From Clostridiaceae bacterium (GTDB lineage: Bacteria; Bacillota; Clostridia; Lachnospirales; Lachnospiraceae): a stretch of 64,000 nt of DNA. Of the stretch, positions 35,507 through 44,932 are shown in pieces (position 1 is the stretch's first letter; every line of letters starts with the position of its first letter). The notes under the pieces were generated by a model. The model was given only the letters and a program-made list of their open reading frames with translations, did no database searches and had not been told where the DNA came from. The stretch spans positions 1-64,000 of the forward strand of contig QXXC01000005.1 in assembly GCA_009911305.1 (NCBI GenBank), in the 5' to 3' direction. Made by a program: the position numbers and the translations under genes.

Positions 35507-36733
35507 TTATCCGAAAATGGTTAAAATGTTCGGAACTGCCTTGATTCCTGAATAACCGGTCAGAAGCACCACGCATAAGCCCAGCACAATCAGAACCGTC
35601 GGATGCTTATAATCCTCGCCCACAATATCCTTTCTTCTGCTCGCAAGAAGAATCACCAGCAGCGTCAGGGGCAGGATCAGGCCGTTTACAGAACCCGCCA
35701 GCACCAGAAGCGTGGCCGGCTGTCCGAGAAGCGTCATGATGATCGTCGATACAGCGATAAAGCCGATCACGAACCACTTCTCGTTCTCCATGATAAACGG
35801 GTGCAGCGTCTTTAAAAAGGAAACCGAGGTATAGGCCGCGCCGATGATCGACGTGCAGGCCGCAAAGAAAATAACCATTCCGAATATGAAATATCCGATA
35901 TTACCCGCTCCGCCTTTAAAGGCTGCCGCCGGCGGGCTGGCCACCCATTCCGGGCTGCCGACAATCTGCGGCATGGCTGTGACAACGCCTAATACAGCTA
36001 AAAACAGCAGGATCCTCATGGTTCCGGACACGCCGATTCCCATTAATACGGACTGGCGCACCTTGGGAAGATCCTTCTTTCCCGAATAGCCCGCGTCCAG
36101 AAGGCGGTGCGCGCCGGAGAAGGTGATATAACCGCCGCAGCTTCCTCCAAGGAGCGTAATCATCGGGAATACGAGCCCCGGGGCCTCGCTGAACTTAAAG
36201 AGGCTGACCACCGCCTCGCCGACCGGCGGCTTGGAGCGGAAGGCCACAAACAGCACCACTACTATCATAATGCTTCCAAGATATTTTGTCATCTTATCCA
36301 TGCCGTTTTTTGCATCTTTGGATAAGAAAATGAGTATGCCGATCGCGCCGCCGATGATGGTGCCGGCCTTTAAGGGAAGGCCAAACATTACATTCAGCCC
36401 CGTGGCCGCGCCGCCAACATTTCCGATATTAAATACCAGGCCGCCAAGGGATACCAGGAATGCGATGAAATATCCCAGGCCCGGAAGCACCTTATTGGCT
36501 ATATCCTGTCCGCGCATGCCGGACACTCCGATGATGGACCAGATATTGAGCTGCGTCGTGACGTCCAGCAGAATGGTGCACACAATCACCATTGCGAAAA
36601 TTGCGCCGTACTGTCCCGTGAAGGTGGCTGTCTGGGTTAAGAACCCGGGGCCGATGGCAGATGTCGCCATCAGGAACGCTGCGCCGAACAGCGCGGTCAT
36701 ATTATTTGAAGAGCTTTTTTTCTTTTCTGACAT
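35507..36733 (-). CDS. Nramp-related transporter of the pxp operon (YcsG-like)
   Basis: A 408-aa protein with about 11 membrane segments and the Nramp fold pattern. The first helix reads SAIGPGFLTQTATFTGQYG where metal-transporting Nramps have the DPGN metal motif, and the helix 6 region (SCGGYITFSGAHRL) lacks the MPH motif. So it probably does not move divalent metals. Its place between pxpA and pxpB suggests import of 5-oxoproline or a related compound, which is inference from context. Confidence 0.85.
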   Translation of the reverse strand: MSEKKKSSSNNMTALFGAAFLMATSAIGPGFLTQTATFTGQYGAIFAMVIVCTILLDVTTQLNIWSIIGVSGMRGQDIANKVLPGLGYFIAFLVSLGGLVFNIGNVGGAATGLNVMFGLPLKAGTIIGGAIGILIFLSKDAKNGMDKMTKYLGSIMIVVVLFVAFRSKPPVGEAVVSLFKFSEAPGLVFPMITLLGGSCGGYITFSGAHRLLDAGYSGKKDLPKVRQSVLMGIGVSGTMRILLFLAVLGVVTAMPQIVGSPEWVASPPAAAFKGGAGNIGYFIFGMVIFFAACTSIIGAAYTSVSFLKTLHPFIMENEKWFVIGFIAVSTIIMTLLGQPATLLVLAGSVNGLILPLTLLVILLASRRKDIVGEDYKHPTVLIVLGLCVVLLTGYSGIKAVPNILTIFG

Positions 36734-36750
36734 AACGATATCCTTTCGTG

Positions 36751-37509
36751 TTAAAACAGGTTTTTAATCTCTACGCCCTCAGAAACAAGCGTCTCACGGA
36801 TATTTCTTACAAACTCCAGCGCCTTGGGGTTGTCGCCGTGTACGCAGATAGAATCCGCCTTGATCGCGATGTCATTTCCATTGACGCTCTCCACCTTGCC
36901 TTCCTTAACCATGCGCACCACGCGCCGGATCGCCAGATCCTTGTCCTTAATCACCGCACCCGGAAGCTTCCTTGAAACCAGCGTTCCGTCGTCATTGTAC
37001 GCGCGATCCGCAAACACCTCGCTCGCAGCGCGAAGACCTGCTGCCTCAGCGGCCTCAATCATCTTAGAACCGGCAAGGCCCATGAAAATGATATCCTTGT
37101 CTACCTCATAAACGGCCTCGCACATGGCTCTGGCGAGCTTTTCATCCACAGCCGCCATATTGTACAGCGCCCCGTGCGGCTTTACATGCTGGATCTTTAC
37201 GCCCTGGCTTTTCGTGAATGCGTATAATGCGCCCAACTGGTATTTCACATACGCCTTGGCCTCCTCCGGCGTGACCGCCATATTCCGGCGCCCGAAGCCC
37301 ATCAGATCCGGAAAGCCCGGATGCGCGCCCACGGCTGTCCCGCACGCCTTTGCCAGGGCAATCGTCTTCTCCATCACCAGCGGATCCCCGGCATGCCATC
37401 CGCATGCCACGTTGGCTGATGATACATACTTTAAGATTTCCTCGTCCATCCCGAGCGTGTAGTTGCCAAAGCTCTCCCCTAAATCACTGTTCAGATCCAC
37501 ATAAAACAT
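36751..37509 (-). CDS. pxpA: 5-oxoprolinase subunit PxpA (LamB/YcsF family)
   Basis: A 252-aa protein, first gene of the operon. The family start [22 protein letters not shown], the [11 protein letters not shown] block, [15 protein letters not shown] and [10 protein letters not shown] are all intact. GAGGAGG is better spaced for ATG 37509 than for ATG 37515 two codons earlier; either is possible. Seventeen bases separate it from the transporter gene. Confidence 0.94.
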   Translation of the reverse strand: MFYVDLNSDLGESFGNYTLGMDEEILKYVSSANVACGWHAGDPLVMEKTIALAKACGTAVGAHPGFPDLMGFGRRNMAVTPEEAKAYVKYQLGALYAFTKSQGVKIQHVKPHGALYNMAAVDEKLARAMCEAVYEVDKDIIFMGLAGSKMIEAAEAAGLRAASEVFADRAYNDDGTLVSRKLPGAVIKDKDLAIRRVVRMVKEGKVESVNGNDIAIKADSICVHGDNPKALEFVRNIRETLVSEGVEIKNLF

Positions 37510-37632
37510 ATACATATCCTCCTCTTCCTCACTACAGCAGCTCATGGCATATAACCCCTGGATTGACCGGGGTGTTGGATCAGCCTGCTGCCGCCCCTTC
37601 GTTTCCTGAGCCGTTCCGGCCCTGTTTCCCTT

Positions 37633-37661
37633 ATTTTATCTGTCTTTTCATATTATTTCAA
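37633..37661 (-). promoter_or_regulatory. Promoter of the pxp operon
   Basis: Minus-strand -35 TTGAAA (37661-37656) and -10 TAAAAT (37638-37633), 17 bases apart: a sigma-A pattern. I looked for a -24/-12 sigma-54 pattern (TGGCAC-N5-TTGC) in 37510-37800 and found none. Confidence 0.6.
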
Positions 37662-37709
37662 GATCATTTTACATTATTTTTTTTATTTTTGTTTTTTAAC
37701 AAAAAATTC

Positions 37710-37763
37710 GTGCAAATTCGCTCGCTTTTGCTGTGCGAATCTGCACGATGTGAATTTCTGCAC
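37710..37763 (-). promoter_or_regulatory. Three spaced dyads upstream of the pxp promoter
   Basis: Three 14-bp sites share one pattern: GTGCgaatctGCAC (37733-37746), GTGaatttctGCAC (37750-37763) and the weaker GTGCaaattcGCTC (37710-37723). They start 17 and 23 bases apart and lie about 50 to 100 bases upstream of the -35 box, where an activator would bind. The regulator coded upstream at 37955-39307 is a candidate. Confidence 0.5.
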
Positions 37764-37777
37764 TGTTTTAGCACTAC

Positions 37778-37935
37778 TGTTCCATCCGTCCAGTAATTGG
37801 ATTGTCAGTGCCGAATATTTTGTCAGCCTGCAAGGCGGAGGAAGGAGGCGATGCGGTGGCATCGTTGACTGACGACAACGCAGCAGATGGCAAAATAGGC
37901 GGTTCTGACAATCCAATTACTGGCTGGATGGAACA
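37778..37935. repeat. Palindromic intergenic element, family C
   Basis: Ends are a 31-bp inverted repeat with two mismatches (37778-37808 and 37905-37935; core CCAGTAATTGGATTGTCAG). The inner part holds GCGGAGGAAGGAGGCGATGC and further short complementary blocks. It starts about 20 bases after the stop of the response regulator and separates it from the pxp promoter. Its core does not match element A or B. Confidence 0.7.
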
Positions 37936-37954
37936 CTACAGCGTGTCTGAAAAA

Positions 37955-39307
37955 TTACTCCTTCTCCATCCTCCTCTTCATAGAAAACCGTGTCGTCCCC
38001 AAAAGGGCGGCCGCCCTGGTCAGATTATTATTGCACAGCTTGAGCGCCTGATCCATATACCTCTTTTCCAAAGCCGCCACCTCCTGCTCCAGGCTCACCG
38101 GGCCCTGTGTCAGATCCTTCAGATAATAGCACTCCCCTCCGGGCGGCGCGGCGTCTTTTCTGGCCGGCGCCAGCTCCACATGCTTTTCCAGCGTATTCCC
38201 CTGGCTGAACAGAAAGCAGCGCTCGAAAATATTCTTCAGCTCCCGCACATTCCCCTTCCAGTCATAAAGGATCAGCTCGCGCATAAAATCCGGATCCACC
38301 CGCTCTATGCTTTTCGCAAAGGCCTTATTATAATAATCCAGATAATAGTCGCAGAGCGCCGGAATGTCCTCCCTGCGCTCTCTGAGCGGCGGGATCACGA
38401 TCTGCATCACGTTCAGGCGGTAAAACAGATCCTCCCGGAATGCCCCTTCCTTTATGGCCTTTTCCAGATCCCGGTTCGTGGCTGCCATGACGCGCACATC
38501 CACCTCCGTATCCTCCAGAGCGCCGATGCGCTTAAACCGCCTGTCATCCAGAAAGGTCAGAAGCTTTGCCTGCATGGCCATGGGAAGCTCGCCGATCTCA
38601 TCCAGAAAGACTGTTCCCCCGTTTGCCAGCTCAATCAGCCCCTTTTTAGTCTTCAGCGCTCCCGCAAAAGCCCCCCTCTCGTATCCGAACAGCTCGCTCT
38701 CCAGAAGATTCTCCGGAATCGCCCCGCAGTTGATCCGCACCATCAGGTTATCGCTCCGGTCGCTGTGCGCATGGATCAGGCGCGCCACGATCTCCTTCCC
38801 GGTTCCCGTCTCGCCGCGCAGCAGCACATTGACCGTGGAATTCGCTCCCAGCACGCGGATCTCGCTGCGTATCTGGCTGGCTGCCTGGCTGACGCCTGTA
38901 AATTCCTGGGGCTTTCCTTTCAAAAATTCCAGGGAATCGCGGCTCTTCATCTGATCCAGGCAGCGCCTGACCATGAAATCAATCTCATCCATATCAAACG
39001 GCTTGAGCACATAGTCGCACGCGCCTTTTTTAATGGCCTCCACCGCCTGCGAGACGGAGCCGTAGGCGGTCATCAGAATAATCTGGATATCCTCGTCTAT
39101 CTGTTTAAAGTCAGGAATCGTTTCCATACCCACGCTGTGTTCCAGCAGATTATCGAGAAGCACGACTGCCGGGTGATACTTTTTCACATACTCCAGCGCT
39201 TCCTTCACTGTGGCCACACATGCCGTGTCATGCCCCCTGTCCCGTAACCCCTCTTCCAGGGTATAGCGTATCAGAAATTCATCATCTACAATTAAAACCC
39301 GTTTCAT
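37955..39307 (-). CDS. NtrC-family response regulator with altered GAFTGA motif
   Basis: A 450-aa regulator: receiver domain with acceptor Asp52 (VVLLDNLL), AAA+ domain with Walker A GETGTGKE and arginine-finger region, and a Fis-type C-terminal helix-turn-helix (NLTRAAALLGTTRFSMKRR). The loop that touches sigma-54 reads GAFAGA, not GAFTGA; that Thr is essential in most studied family members. It may therefore act with sigma-A or have weakened sigma-54 coupling. AGGAGG precedes the ATG, which overlaps the kinase stop (TGATG), so both are translationally coupled. The pxp operon lies next downstream. Confidence 0.93.
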   Translation of the reverse strand: MKRVLIVDDEFLIRYTLEEGLRDRGHDTACVATVKEALEYVKKYHPAVVLLDNLLEHSVGMETIPDFKQIDEDIQIILMTAYGSVSQAVEAIKKGACDYVLKPFDMDEIDFMVRRCLDQMKSRDSLEFLKGKPQEFTGVSQAASQIRSEIRVLGANSTVNVLLRGETGTGKEIVARLIHAHSDRSDNLMVRINCGAIPENLLESELFGYERGAFAGALKTKKGLIELANGGTVFLDEIGELPMAMQAKLLTFLDDRRFKRIGALEDTEVDVRVMAATNRDLEKAIKEGAFREDLFYRLNVMQIVIPPLRERREDIPALCDYYLDYYNKAFAKSIERVDPDFMRELILYDWKGNVRELKNIFERCFLFSQGNTLEKHVELAPARKDAAPPGGECYYLKDLTQGPVSLEQEVAALEKRYMDQALKLCNNNLTRAAALLGTTRFSMKRRMEKE

Positions 39308-40635
39308 CACGCCTCCTGTAAGCCGCCGCTCTTTCTGAATGTGAGAACCGCCTTCGTTCCCTCTCCGGGACGGCTCGTCATCTCAATACTCCCCTCATTT
39401 TGCTCCACTAAACGCCTGACGATCGCCAGCCCCAAGCCGATACCGTTAATGCTCTTTGTATAAAACGGTTCCATGGCCTTTGACAGCTCCTCCTGCGTCA
39501 TTCCTCTCCCGTTATCCTCAAACACGATGCGCGCCGTGCTCTGTGTTTCCTCGCCTGAGACAAGGATCTTCCCCTCCCGCCCCGGCTCCATGGCCTTTAA
39601 GCTGTTCCCCGCCAGATTGTGAATGATCTGACGAAATTCATTCTCATTTACATAAGCCTTAAAGCCTGCCGGAACCGTACACTCAAATACCGCGCCCTGT
39701 TCTCCGGCCCCTCTGGCATAAATCATGGCGATTTCCTGCAGCGTCCGCCCCAGATCCACCTCCTCCCGGACCGAATCCTTTTTCACGGACAGCGTAAACA
39801 GATTCATGATCAGCGCATTTACCCGGTCGATCTCCCGGATCATATTCTCGCAGAGCATCCGGTCCCCGTCCTTCCCGGCCCTGTCAAGCAGGAGCTGGAT
39901 GCCGGAGCGGATGCCGGCAATCGGATTTTTGATCTCATGCGCCAGAGTTGCCGACATCCGGCTCGTGTACTCCATCTTTGTATAATTATCCATGTCATGC
40001 AGAAGCCGCTCAAAGGTCACGGCCAGCTCCCCCAGCTCGTCATGCCGCTTTACCGTATCAAAATGGTAGCTCCTGTAGCTCCCTTTATTGGCATTGATCG
40101 CACGGCACGTCCGGCTCATGCTGCGCACCGGCCGCGTGATATTTTCGGAAATAAAAATACTGGCCTGGATGATAATCAGAAGCGCCGCAATGGCCCCAAC
40201 CACCACATAGTTCTGCTTTTCCAGAATCTCCTCGGCAAACTCTTTTTTATCAATCAGAAATTCCAGCTTCCAGCCAAATGAGTTCCCTCCCTCATTTGTC
40301 TGGAATACCTCCATCCGCTCCCGATCCTCCCATTTTGTCACCCGGTCTCCGTCCGCATCCGTGATCCGCACCATTCCGCGCCCGTAGTAGCGGTATTTCC
40401 CCCGTACCGCATCCTCAGGCAGCCTGCCGTGCAGAAAATTCAGATCCCGGTTGATCTCATCAAACATCACCAGAGCAAGTGTGCGCCGGCTGTCTCTCTG
40501 TATCGTATAGCCGCTGTAATACGAAATCGCCCCAAACCCGCACAGCACCACGATCCCCACGATCAGAAACGGGATCATCACCTCATTTTCGATCTGGAAA
40601 AACCACCGCCTGACCCGTTTAATCATTCCTCTCAC
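39307..40635 (-). CDS. Membrane sensor histidine kinase
   Basis: A 442-aa kinase. Membrane helix 1 ([21 protein letters not shown]) and helix 2 ([19 protein letters not shown]) enclose an outer sensor region of about 110 residues. A HAMP-like linker follows, then phospho-His in [15 protein letters not shown] and the ATP site with EDNGRGM and [12 protein letters not shown], close to NtrB/AtoS types. A GTG at 40635 overlaps the symporter stop; an ATG at 40626 is an alternative. It is the partner of the adjacent NtrC-like regulator. The symporter directly upstream may take part in sensing. Confidence 0.93.
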   Translation of the reverse strand: MRGMIKRVRRWFFQIENEVMIPFLIVGIVVLCGFGAISYYSGYTIQRDSRRTLALVMFDEINRDLNFLHGRLPEDAVRGKYRYYGRGMVRITDADGDRVTKWEDRERMEVFQTNEGGNSFGWKLEFLIDKKEFAEEILEKQNYVVVGAIAALLIIIQASIFISENITRPVRSMSRTCRAINANKGSYRSYHFDTVKRHDELGELAVTFERLLHDMDNYTKMEYTSRMSATLAHEIKNPIAGIRSGIQLLLDRAGKDGDRMLCENMIREIDRVNALIMNLFTLSVKKDSVREEVDLGRTLQEIAMIYARGAGEQGAVFECTVPAGFKAYVNENEFRQIIHNLAGNSLKAMEPGREGKILVSGEETQSTARIVFEDNGRGMTQEELSKAMEPFYTKSINGIGLGLAIVRRLVEQNEGSIEMTSRPGEGTKAVLTFRKSGGLQEA

Positions 40636-42056
40636 GCTCCTCCCCCCTTTCTCCCCTCAAACAGAGGAATCAAAAGAAAAGCCGCGCTGGAAATAACCGT
40701 GGCCGGAAACGCCCAGTACACGGGAAGCTCCCTTTCCCACAGCGCCGCAATGCACACAAGACCCACAAAAAACGCCCCCCAGGCTCCTTTTTTCGTCCCT
40801 TTGGGATACAGAAAGGTTCCGTAAAAGAGCGGCGTGCATACCACGGAAAACATGCCCCAGATATCTGCCCCAAACAGCAGCGTATTTTCCGGCGGGTTCA
40901 GAGACAGTATCAGGGACAGCGTGCCTCCCAGAAAAATGAACCCGCGGGCCAGCCTCAAAAGCGTTTCCTCCCGGATCGGCTTTTTCGCCATCTGTCCCGC
41001 CACATCATAGGAAAGCATGGAGCCAATCAGAAGGAGCTGTGAATTGGCCGTGGAAACACAGGCCCCGATCACGCTGATCAGAAAAAAGCCGCTGAACCTC
41101 GAACGGATCAGATGATGAATGGCATAGATAAAAATATCGTCCGTACCACAGTATGTATCCAGATGGGGAAACAGGATCTTAAGCCCCAGCCCGATCTGCG
41201 TCAGCAGGAAATAAAAGACAGCCAGGAAGCACAGGGCATACACAATCATCCGTTTTGCCGTCCTCTTATCCTTTGCCGCTGACAAGCGGATCAGATACTG
41301 CGGATTGGTCGCAAGGCCCATTCCCCAGCCAAAAAACATGGTCGCATACATCATTCCCGAATAACCGCCAAAAAAGCCGCCGTAGCTGACCAGAACACCT
41401 CTCTCCATCATCTTTTGCTCAACCAGGCGGGTCGTCAGAAGCCAGCTTCCCTCCACGCGCCCCATGATCACAAAATAGATGACCCCTATACTGACGGACA
41501 GCATAATCAGATTGCACGCATCCGTTTTGGTCACAGAATTAAAACCGCCAAAGGTGGAATAGAGGATAAACAGATAAACAAGAAATACAGCCACTTTATA
41601 ATCGATATTCAGAAGGCTGGAGGCTGCAATCCCAAAGCCCTTGATCTGGATGACCAGATACATCACATACCCACAGGAAAAAAGAACTGCCGAGGCAGCC
41701 TGCAGCCCCTTTGAGCCGTAGCGCTTCCCTATCAGCTCCGGGATCGTAAAAATCCGGCAGTCATGCAGACGGTCGCTGACGGCAAACAGCATGACTGTCC
41801 CGATAAACCAGGGAATCACCGAGGTGGCAATTACTGAGGTCCCCTCCAGATAGACATTCCCTGTATAGCTAAGAATCGTCGCCGCAGAAATCCAGGTGCC
41901 CACAAAGGTAAAAAAGAGGCGCAGAAGGCTGATGCTGCGCTCGCCCACAAAAAACTTGGAAACCGAATCGCTTTCCCCAAGCGAGGACTTTCCAATGAAG
42001 AGAATGACCAGAGAATAGACGCCGAAGTACACCAGATACTCAAATGTTTTGCTCAT
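40632..42056 (-). CDS. Sodium:solute symporter family protein
   Basis: A 474-aa SSS-family transporter with about 13 membrane segments. Visible family parts include [61 protein letters not shown], and the Na+-site region [23 protein letters not shown] 42056 lies 8 bases past the truA stop behind AGGG; its stop overlaps the kinase start. Position with a two-component system and the pxp operon suggests uptake of an amino- or oxo-acid, but the substrate is not shown by sequence. Confidence 0.9.
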   Translation of the reverse strand: MSKTFEYLVYFGVYSLVILFIGKSSLGESDSVSKFFVGERSISLLRLFFTFVGTWISAATILSYTGNVYLEGTSVIATSVIPWFIGTVMLFAVSDRLHDCRIFTIPELIGKRYGSKGLQAASAVLFSCGYVMYLVIQIKGFGIAASSLLNIDYKVAVFLVYLFILYSTFGGFNSVTKTDACNLIMLSVSIGVIYFVIMGRVEGSWLLTTRLVEQKMMERGVLVSYGGFFGGYSGMMYATMFFGWGMGLATNPQYLIRLSAAKDKRTAKRMIVYALCFLAVFYFLLTQIGLGLKILFPHLDTYCGTDDIFIYAIHHLIRSRFSGFFLISVIGACVSTANSQLLLIGSMLSYDVAGQMAKKPIREETLLRLARGFIFLGGTLSLILSLNPPENTLLFGADIWGMFSVVCTPLFYGTFLYPKGTKKGAWGAFFVGLVCIAALWERELPVYWAFPATVISSAAFLLIPLFEGRKGGGA

Positions 42057-42064
42057 ACCTGCCC

Positions 42065-43156
42065 TCACCCCTCATGTTTTTCATATGCCGCCAGCAGCCA
42101 TTTTCCCCTGCCTTCTTTACCGCCCGCCATGCTTTCCCCCTGACAGCCCGGCAGACGTCCGTCCTGACAGCCCGGCTCCTCAAGCCGGTAAAAGCCGTAC
42201 CTCTGCCCCGCTTCCAGGCGTCCTCCCGCATCCGATATGTGTACCTCCTTCGCCCCGTTGCGGTATGCCTGATGAATCATCCGTTTCGCCAGCCCGGCCA
42301 GTTCGCTCTCCTCACAGCGCAGGATCGTCAGATACGCCGGGCCCCCGCCCGGGACCTCCCTCTGATCCAGAAGATAGCTCCAGTGACGATTCCCGCCCGC
42401 TATCTGAGGAGCCAGCTCCCTCTCGTATTCCAGCCCGACCAGCGTCAGTCCCCTGGCCGGGATCGTCGGCCCTGCCGCCGCCCGGTCTCTCGCCTCCAGA
42501 ATCTCCTCCACATACTCCGGCGGATAAACGCCCATTCCCACCTTCACAAGGGTTCCGGCAATAATCCGAACCATATTATAGAGGAAGCCGCTTCCGCTGA
42601 TCCGAAGCACGATCATATCCCCGTCCTTTTGCAGATCCAGACTGTAAATGGTGCGCACCGTATCCTCTGCCTGGGTCCGCACCGTACAGAAGCTCTTGAA
42701 ATCGTGCTCTCCCACAAGAAAAGCCGCCGCCTGCCTCATCCTGTCCACATCCAGCTTAAAATAGCAGAAATGGCTGTACAGGCGCTGCAGCGGCATATCG
42801 ATCTTCCGGTTCAGAATCCGGTATTCATACGTCTTCACACAGTTCGCCTTCCGGGGATGAAAGGTTACGGGAACTTCCCTTGAGGACTGAATGCGGATAT
42901 CATCCGGCAGCCTCTGATTCAGGGCAAAGCAGAACTTATCTCCCGGGATCCGGCTCTCTGTGTCAAACACCGCCACATTCCCCATGGCATGAACCCCGGA
43001 ATCGGTCCGGCTCGCGCCCGTCACGCAGACCGGTTCCTTTAAAAGCGCGGTCAGCGTCTGATTCAAAACCTCCTCAATCGTCACTCCATTCGGCTGGAGC
43101 TGCCAGCCGCAGTAATTTGTGCCGTCATAGGCCACAACCAGTAAAATCCGTCTCAT
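42065..43156 (-). CDS. truA: tRNA pseudouridine(38-40) synthase with C-terminal extension
   Basis: Modifies U38-U40 of tRNA anticodon stems. The catalytic Asp is in GASRTDSGVHA, with AYDGTNYCGWQ at the start and FLYNMVRIIAGTLV later. At 363 aa it is over 100 residues longer than the usual 245 to 250: after LTLVGLEYE comes a block with WSYLLDQREVPGGGPAYLT, MIHQAYRNGAKEVHI and a Gly-rich basic tail. ATG 43156 sits behind AGGGGAG. The gene closes the ecfA1-ecfA2-ecfT-truA run. Confidence 0.95.
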   Translation of the reverse strand: MRRILLVVAYDGTNYCGWQLQPNGVTIEEVLNQTLTALLKEPVCVTGASRTDSGVHAMGNVAVFDTESRIPGDKFCFALNQRLPDDIRIQSSREVPVTFHPRKANCVKTYEYRILNRKIDMPLQRLYSHFCYFKLDVDRMRQAAAFLVGEHDFKSFCTVRTQAEDTVRTIYSLDLQKDGDMIVLRISGSGFLYNMVRIIAGTLVKVGMGVYPPEYVEEILEARDRAAAGPTIPARGLTLVGLEYERELAPQIAGGNRHWSYLLDQREVPGGGPAYLTILRCEESELAGLAKRMIHQAYRNGAKEVHISDAGGRLEAGQRYGFYRLEEPGCQDGRLPGCQGESMAGGKEGRGKWLLAAYEKHEG

Positions 43157-43213
43157 TGCTCTCCCCTGTATACTCAGCGTAGCCCCGTGCATCCGAAGCG
43201 CCGCCGTACAGCC

Positions 43214-44011
43214 TCACAGCCGGCTCAGTGCAATCACGCCTGCCAGATAACACACACATATCCCATACGCCGTCCAGTCGCGCGGCGCGTAGCGCAGCGG
43301 CTTCATCTTCGTCCGTCCCTCCCCGCCCCGGTAGCATCTGGCCTCCATAGCCATAGCCAGATCCGTGGCCCGGCGGAAGGCGGACACAAACAGCGGCACC
43401 AGAAGCGGAATCATATTTTTAGCCTTCTGAATCAGATTTCCCGACTCGAAGTCAGCGCCCCTCGCCATCTGAGCCTTCATAATCTTATCCGTCTCCTCCA
43501 CCAGGATCGGGATAAAGCGGAGCGCAATGGACATCATCATCGAAATCTCATGCACCGGGACGCCGATCCGCTTTAAAACGCCCAGGCTCTTCTCCAGGCC
43601 GTCTGTCAACTGGTTAGGCGTTGTACACAGCGTCATGATCGATGAGCCCACGACCAGATACATCAGGCGCATCCCCATAAAAAAGGCCAGCGCCGCTCCC
43701 TCTCTCGTCACCCGCAGAAAACCGATGCGAAACAGCTCTTCCCCGTCCGTCAGAAACAGGTTAAAGCCGATACTGATCAGAAGCAGGAGCACAATCGCCT
43801 TTAATCCCCTGACAATAAAACGAAACGGCACCTTCGACAGCTTCACCGCTGCTCCCATAAACACCGTCGCCGCCAGATAGCACAAAAGACTGTTGGCAAA
43901 AAACAAAGAAATAATAAAAATCATGGTCCCAAACAGCTTTGTCCGCGGATCCAGACGGTGAATCACCGAATCCACGGGATAATACTGCCCGATTGTAATG
44001 TCCCGTATCAT
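43214..44011 (-). CDS. ecfT: ECF transporter transmembrane subunit T
   Basis: A 265-aa membrane scaffold that couples the two ATPases to exchangeable vitamin-binding S subunits. The start YPVDSVIHRLDPRTKL is the family mark; several membrane segments follow, and the coupling-helix motif appears as MARGADFE with MAMEARCYRG near the end. Downstream of ecfA2 by about 50 bases. Confidence 0.94.
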   Translation of the reverse strand: MIRDITIGQYYPVDSVIHRLDPRTKLFGTMIFIISLFFANSLLCYLAATVFMGAAVKLSKVPFRFIVRGLKAIVLLLLISIGFNLFLTDGEELFRIGFLRVTREGAALAFFMGMRLMYLVVGSSIMTLCTTPNQLTDGLEKSLGVLKRIGVPVHEISMMMSIALRFIPILVEETDKIMKAQMARGADFESGNLIQKAKNMIPLLVPLFVSAFRRATDLAMAMEARCYRGGEGRTKMKPLRYAPRDWTAYGICVCYLAGVIALSRL

Positions 44012-44062
44012 TGGGTCTTATTTCCCCCTTATTTTAAGATGTACTCCCAAAGCCTCACAAAA

Positions 44063-44932
44063 TCAGTCGCGGTGAGGTTTTGAGGGACATAAAAGCGACA
44101 GAATCGCATCCCTCGCCTCTTCCACAGTGGTGATCGAATCATCAATGGGAATTCCCCGTTCCCTCAGTCCCTGGACCACATACGTAATCTGAGGCGCGGC
44201 CAGACCCATGGACTCCAGCTCCCGGTAGTGGAGGAACACCTCCTTCGGGGGCCCGTCAAACACCTTTTCGCCATGATTCATCACCATGATCCGATCCACA
44301 TACCTGGCCACATCCTCCATACTGTGTGACACAAGAAGGATGGTGAGGCCGTGCTGGCGGTTCAAACGCTCAATCTGGTTCAGGATCTCATCCCGGCCTC
44401 TGGGATCCAGCCCCGCCGTAGGCTCATCCAAAATCATCATCTCCGGACGCATGGCCAGCACTCCGGCGATCGCCACACGGCGCTTCTGGCCGCCGGACAG
44501 CTCAAAGGGCGACCGCCCGTAAAAGCTCTCGTCCATCCCGACCAGGGACAGTGCATGCCTGGCCCTCTTCTTCGTCTCCTCCTCCGAACATCCCAGATTC
44601 TTTGGCCCAAAGCAGACATCGGAAAATACATCCGCCTCAAATAACTGATGCTCCGGATACTGGAACACCAGACCCACCCTGCCGCGCAGCTCCCGAAGCT
44701 TATACCCCTCGCTGTAAATGCTCGTTCCGTGGTATAAAATATCGCCGCTGTCCGCCTTAATCAGCCCGTTCAAATGCTGGATCAGGGTAGACTTGCCCGA
44801 ACCGGTATGGCCGATCAGCCCCACAAACTCCCCGTCCTGAATCTCAAAATTCACATGCTTCAGCACATGATGCTCAAAGGCCGTGCCGGGGCCGTAAGTG
44901 TAATCCAAATCAATTGCTTTTATTGACATCAT
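44063..44932 (-). CDS. ecfA2: ECF transporter ATPase A2
   Basis: A 289-aa ABC ATPase: Walker A GHTGSGKST, signature LSGGQKRRVAIAG, Walker B MMILDEPTAGLDP, and the ECF-specific VFQYPEHQLFE. The start overlaps the ecfA1 stop region by 23 bases; a second ATG one codon later is equally well placed for the ribosome site AAGGGA. Confidence 0.95.
   Translation of the reverse strand: MMSIKAIDLDYTYGPGTAFEHHVLKHVNFEIQDGEFVGLIGHTGSGKSTLIQHLNGLIKADSGDILYHGTSIYSEGYKLRELRGRVGLVFQYPEHQLFEADVFSDVCFGPKNLGCSEEETKKRARHALSLVGMDESFYGRSPFELSGGQKRRVAIAGVLAMRPEMMILDEPTAGLDPRGRDEILNQIERLNRQHGLTILLVSHSMEDVARYVDRIMVMNHGEKVFDGPPKEVFLHYRELESMGLAAPQITYVVQGLRERGIPIDDSITTVEEARDAILSLLCPSKPHRD

Noticed and set aside
37510-37800. 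Sigma-54 promoter before pxpA
   Set aside because: Closest match TTTGCACGAATTTTTTG lacks the essential GG and GC pair; a sigma-A type promoter fits better.
37802-39247. Open frame of 481 codons on the plus strand
   Set aside because: Opposite the NtrC-like regulator and starting inside palindrome C; typical antisense shadow.
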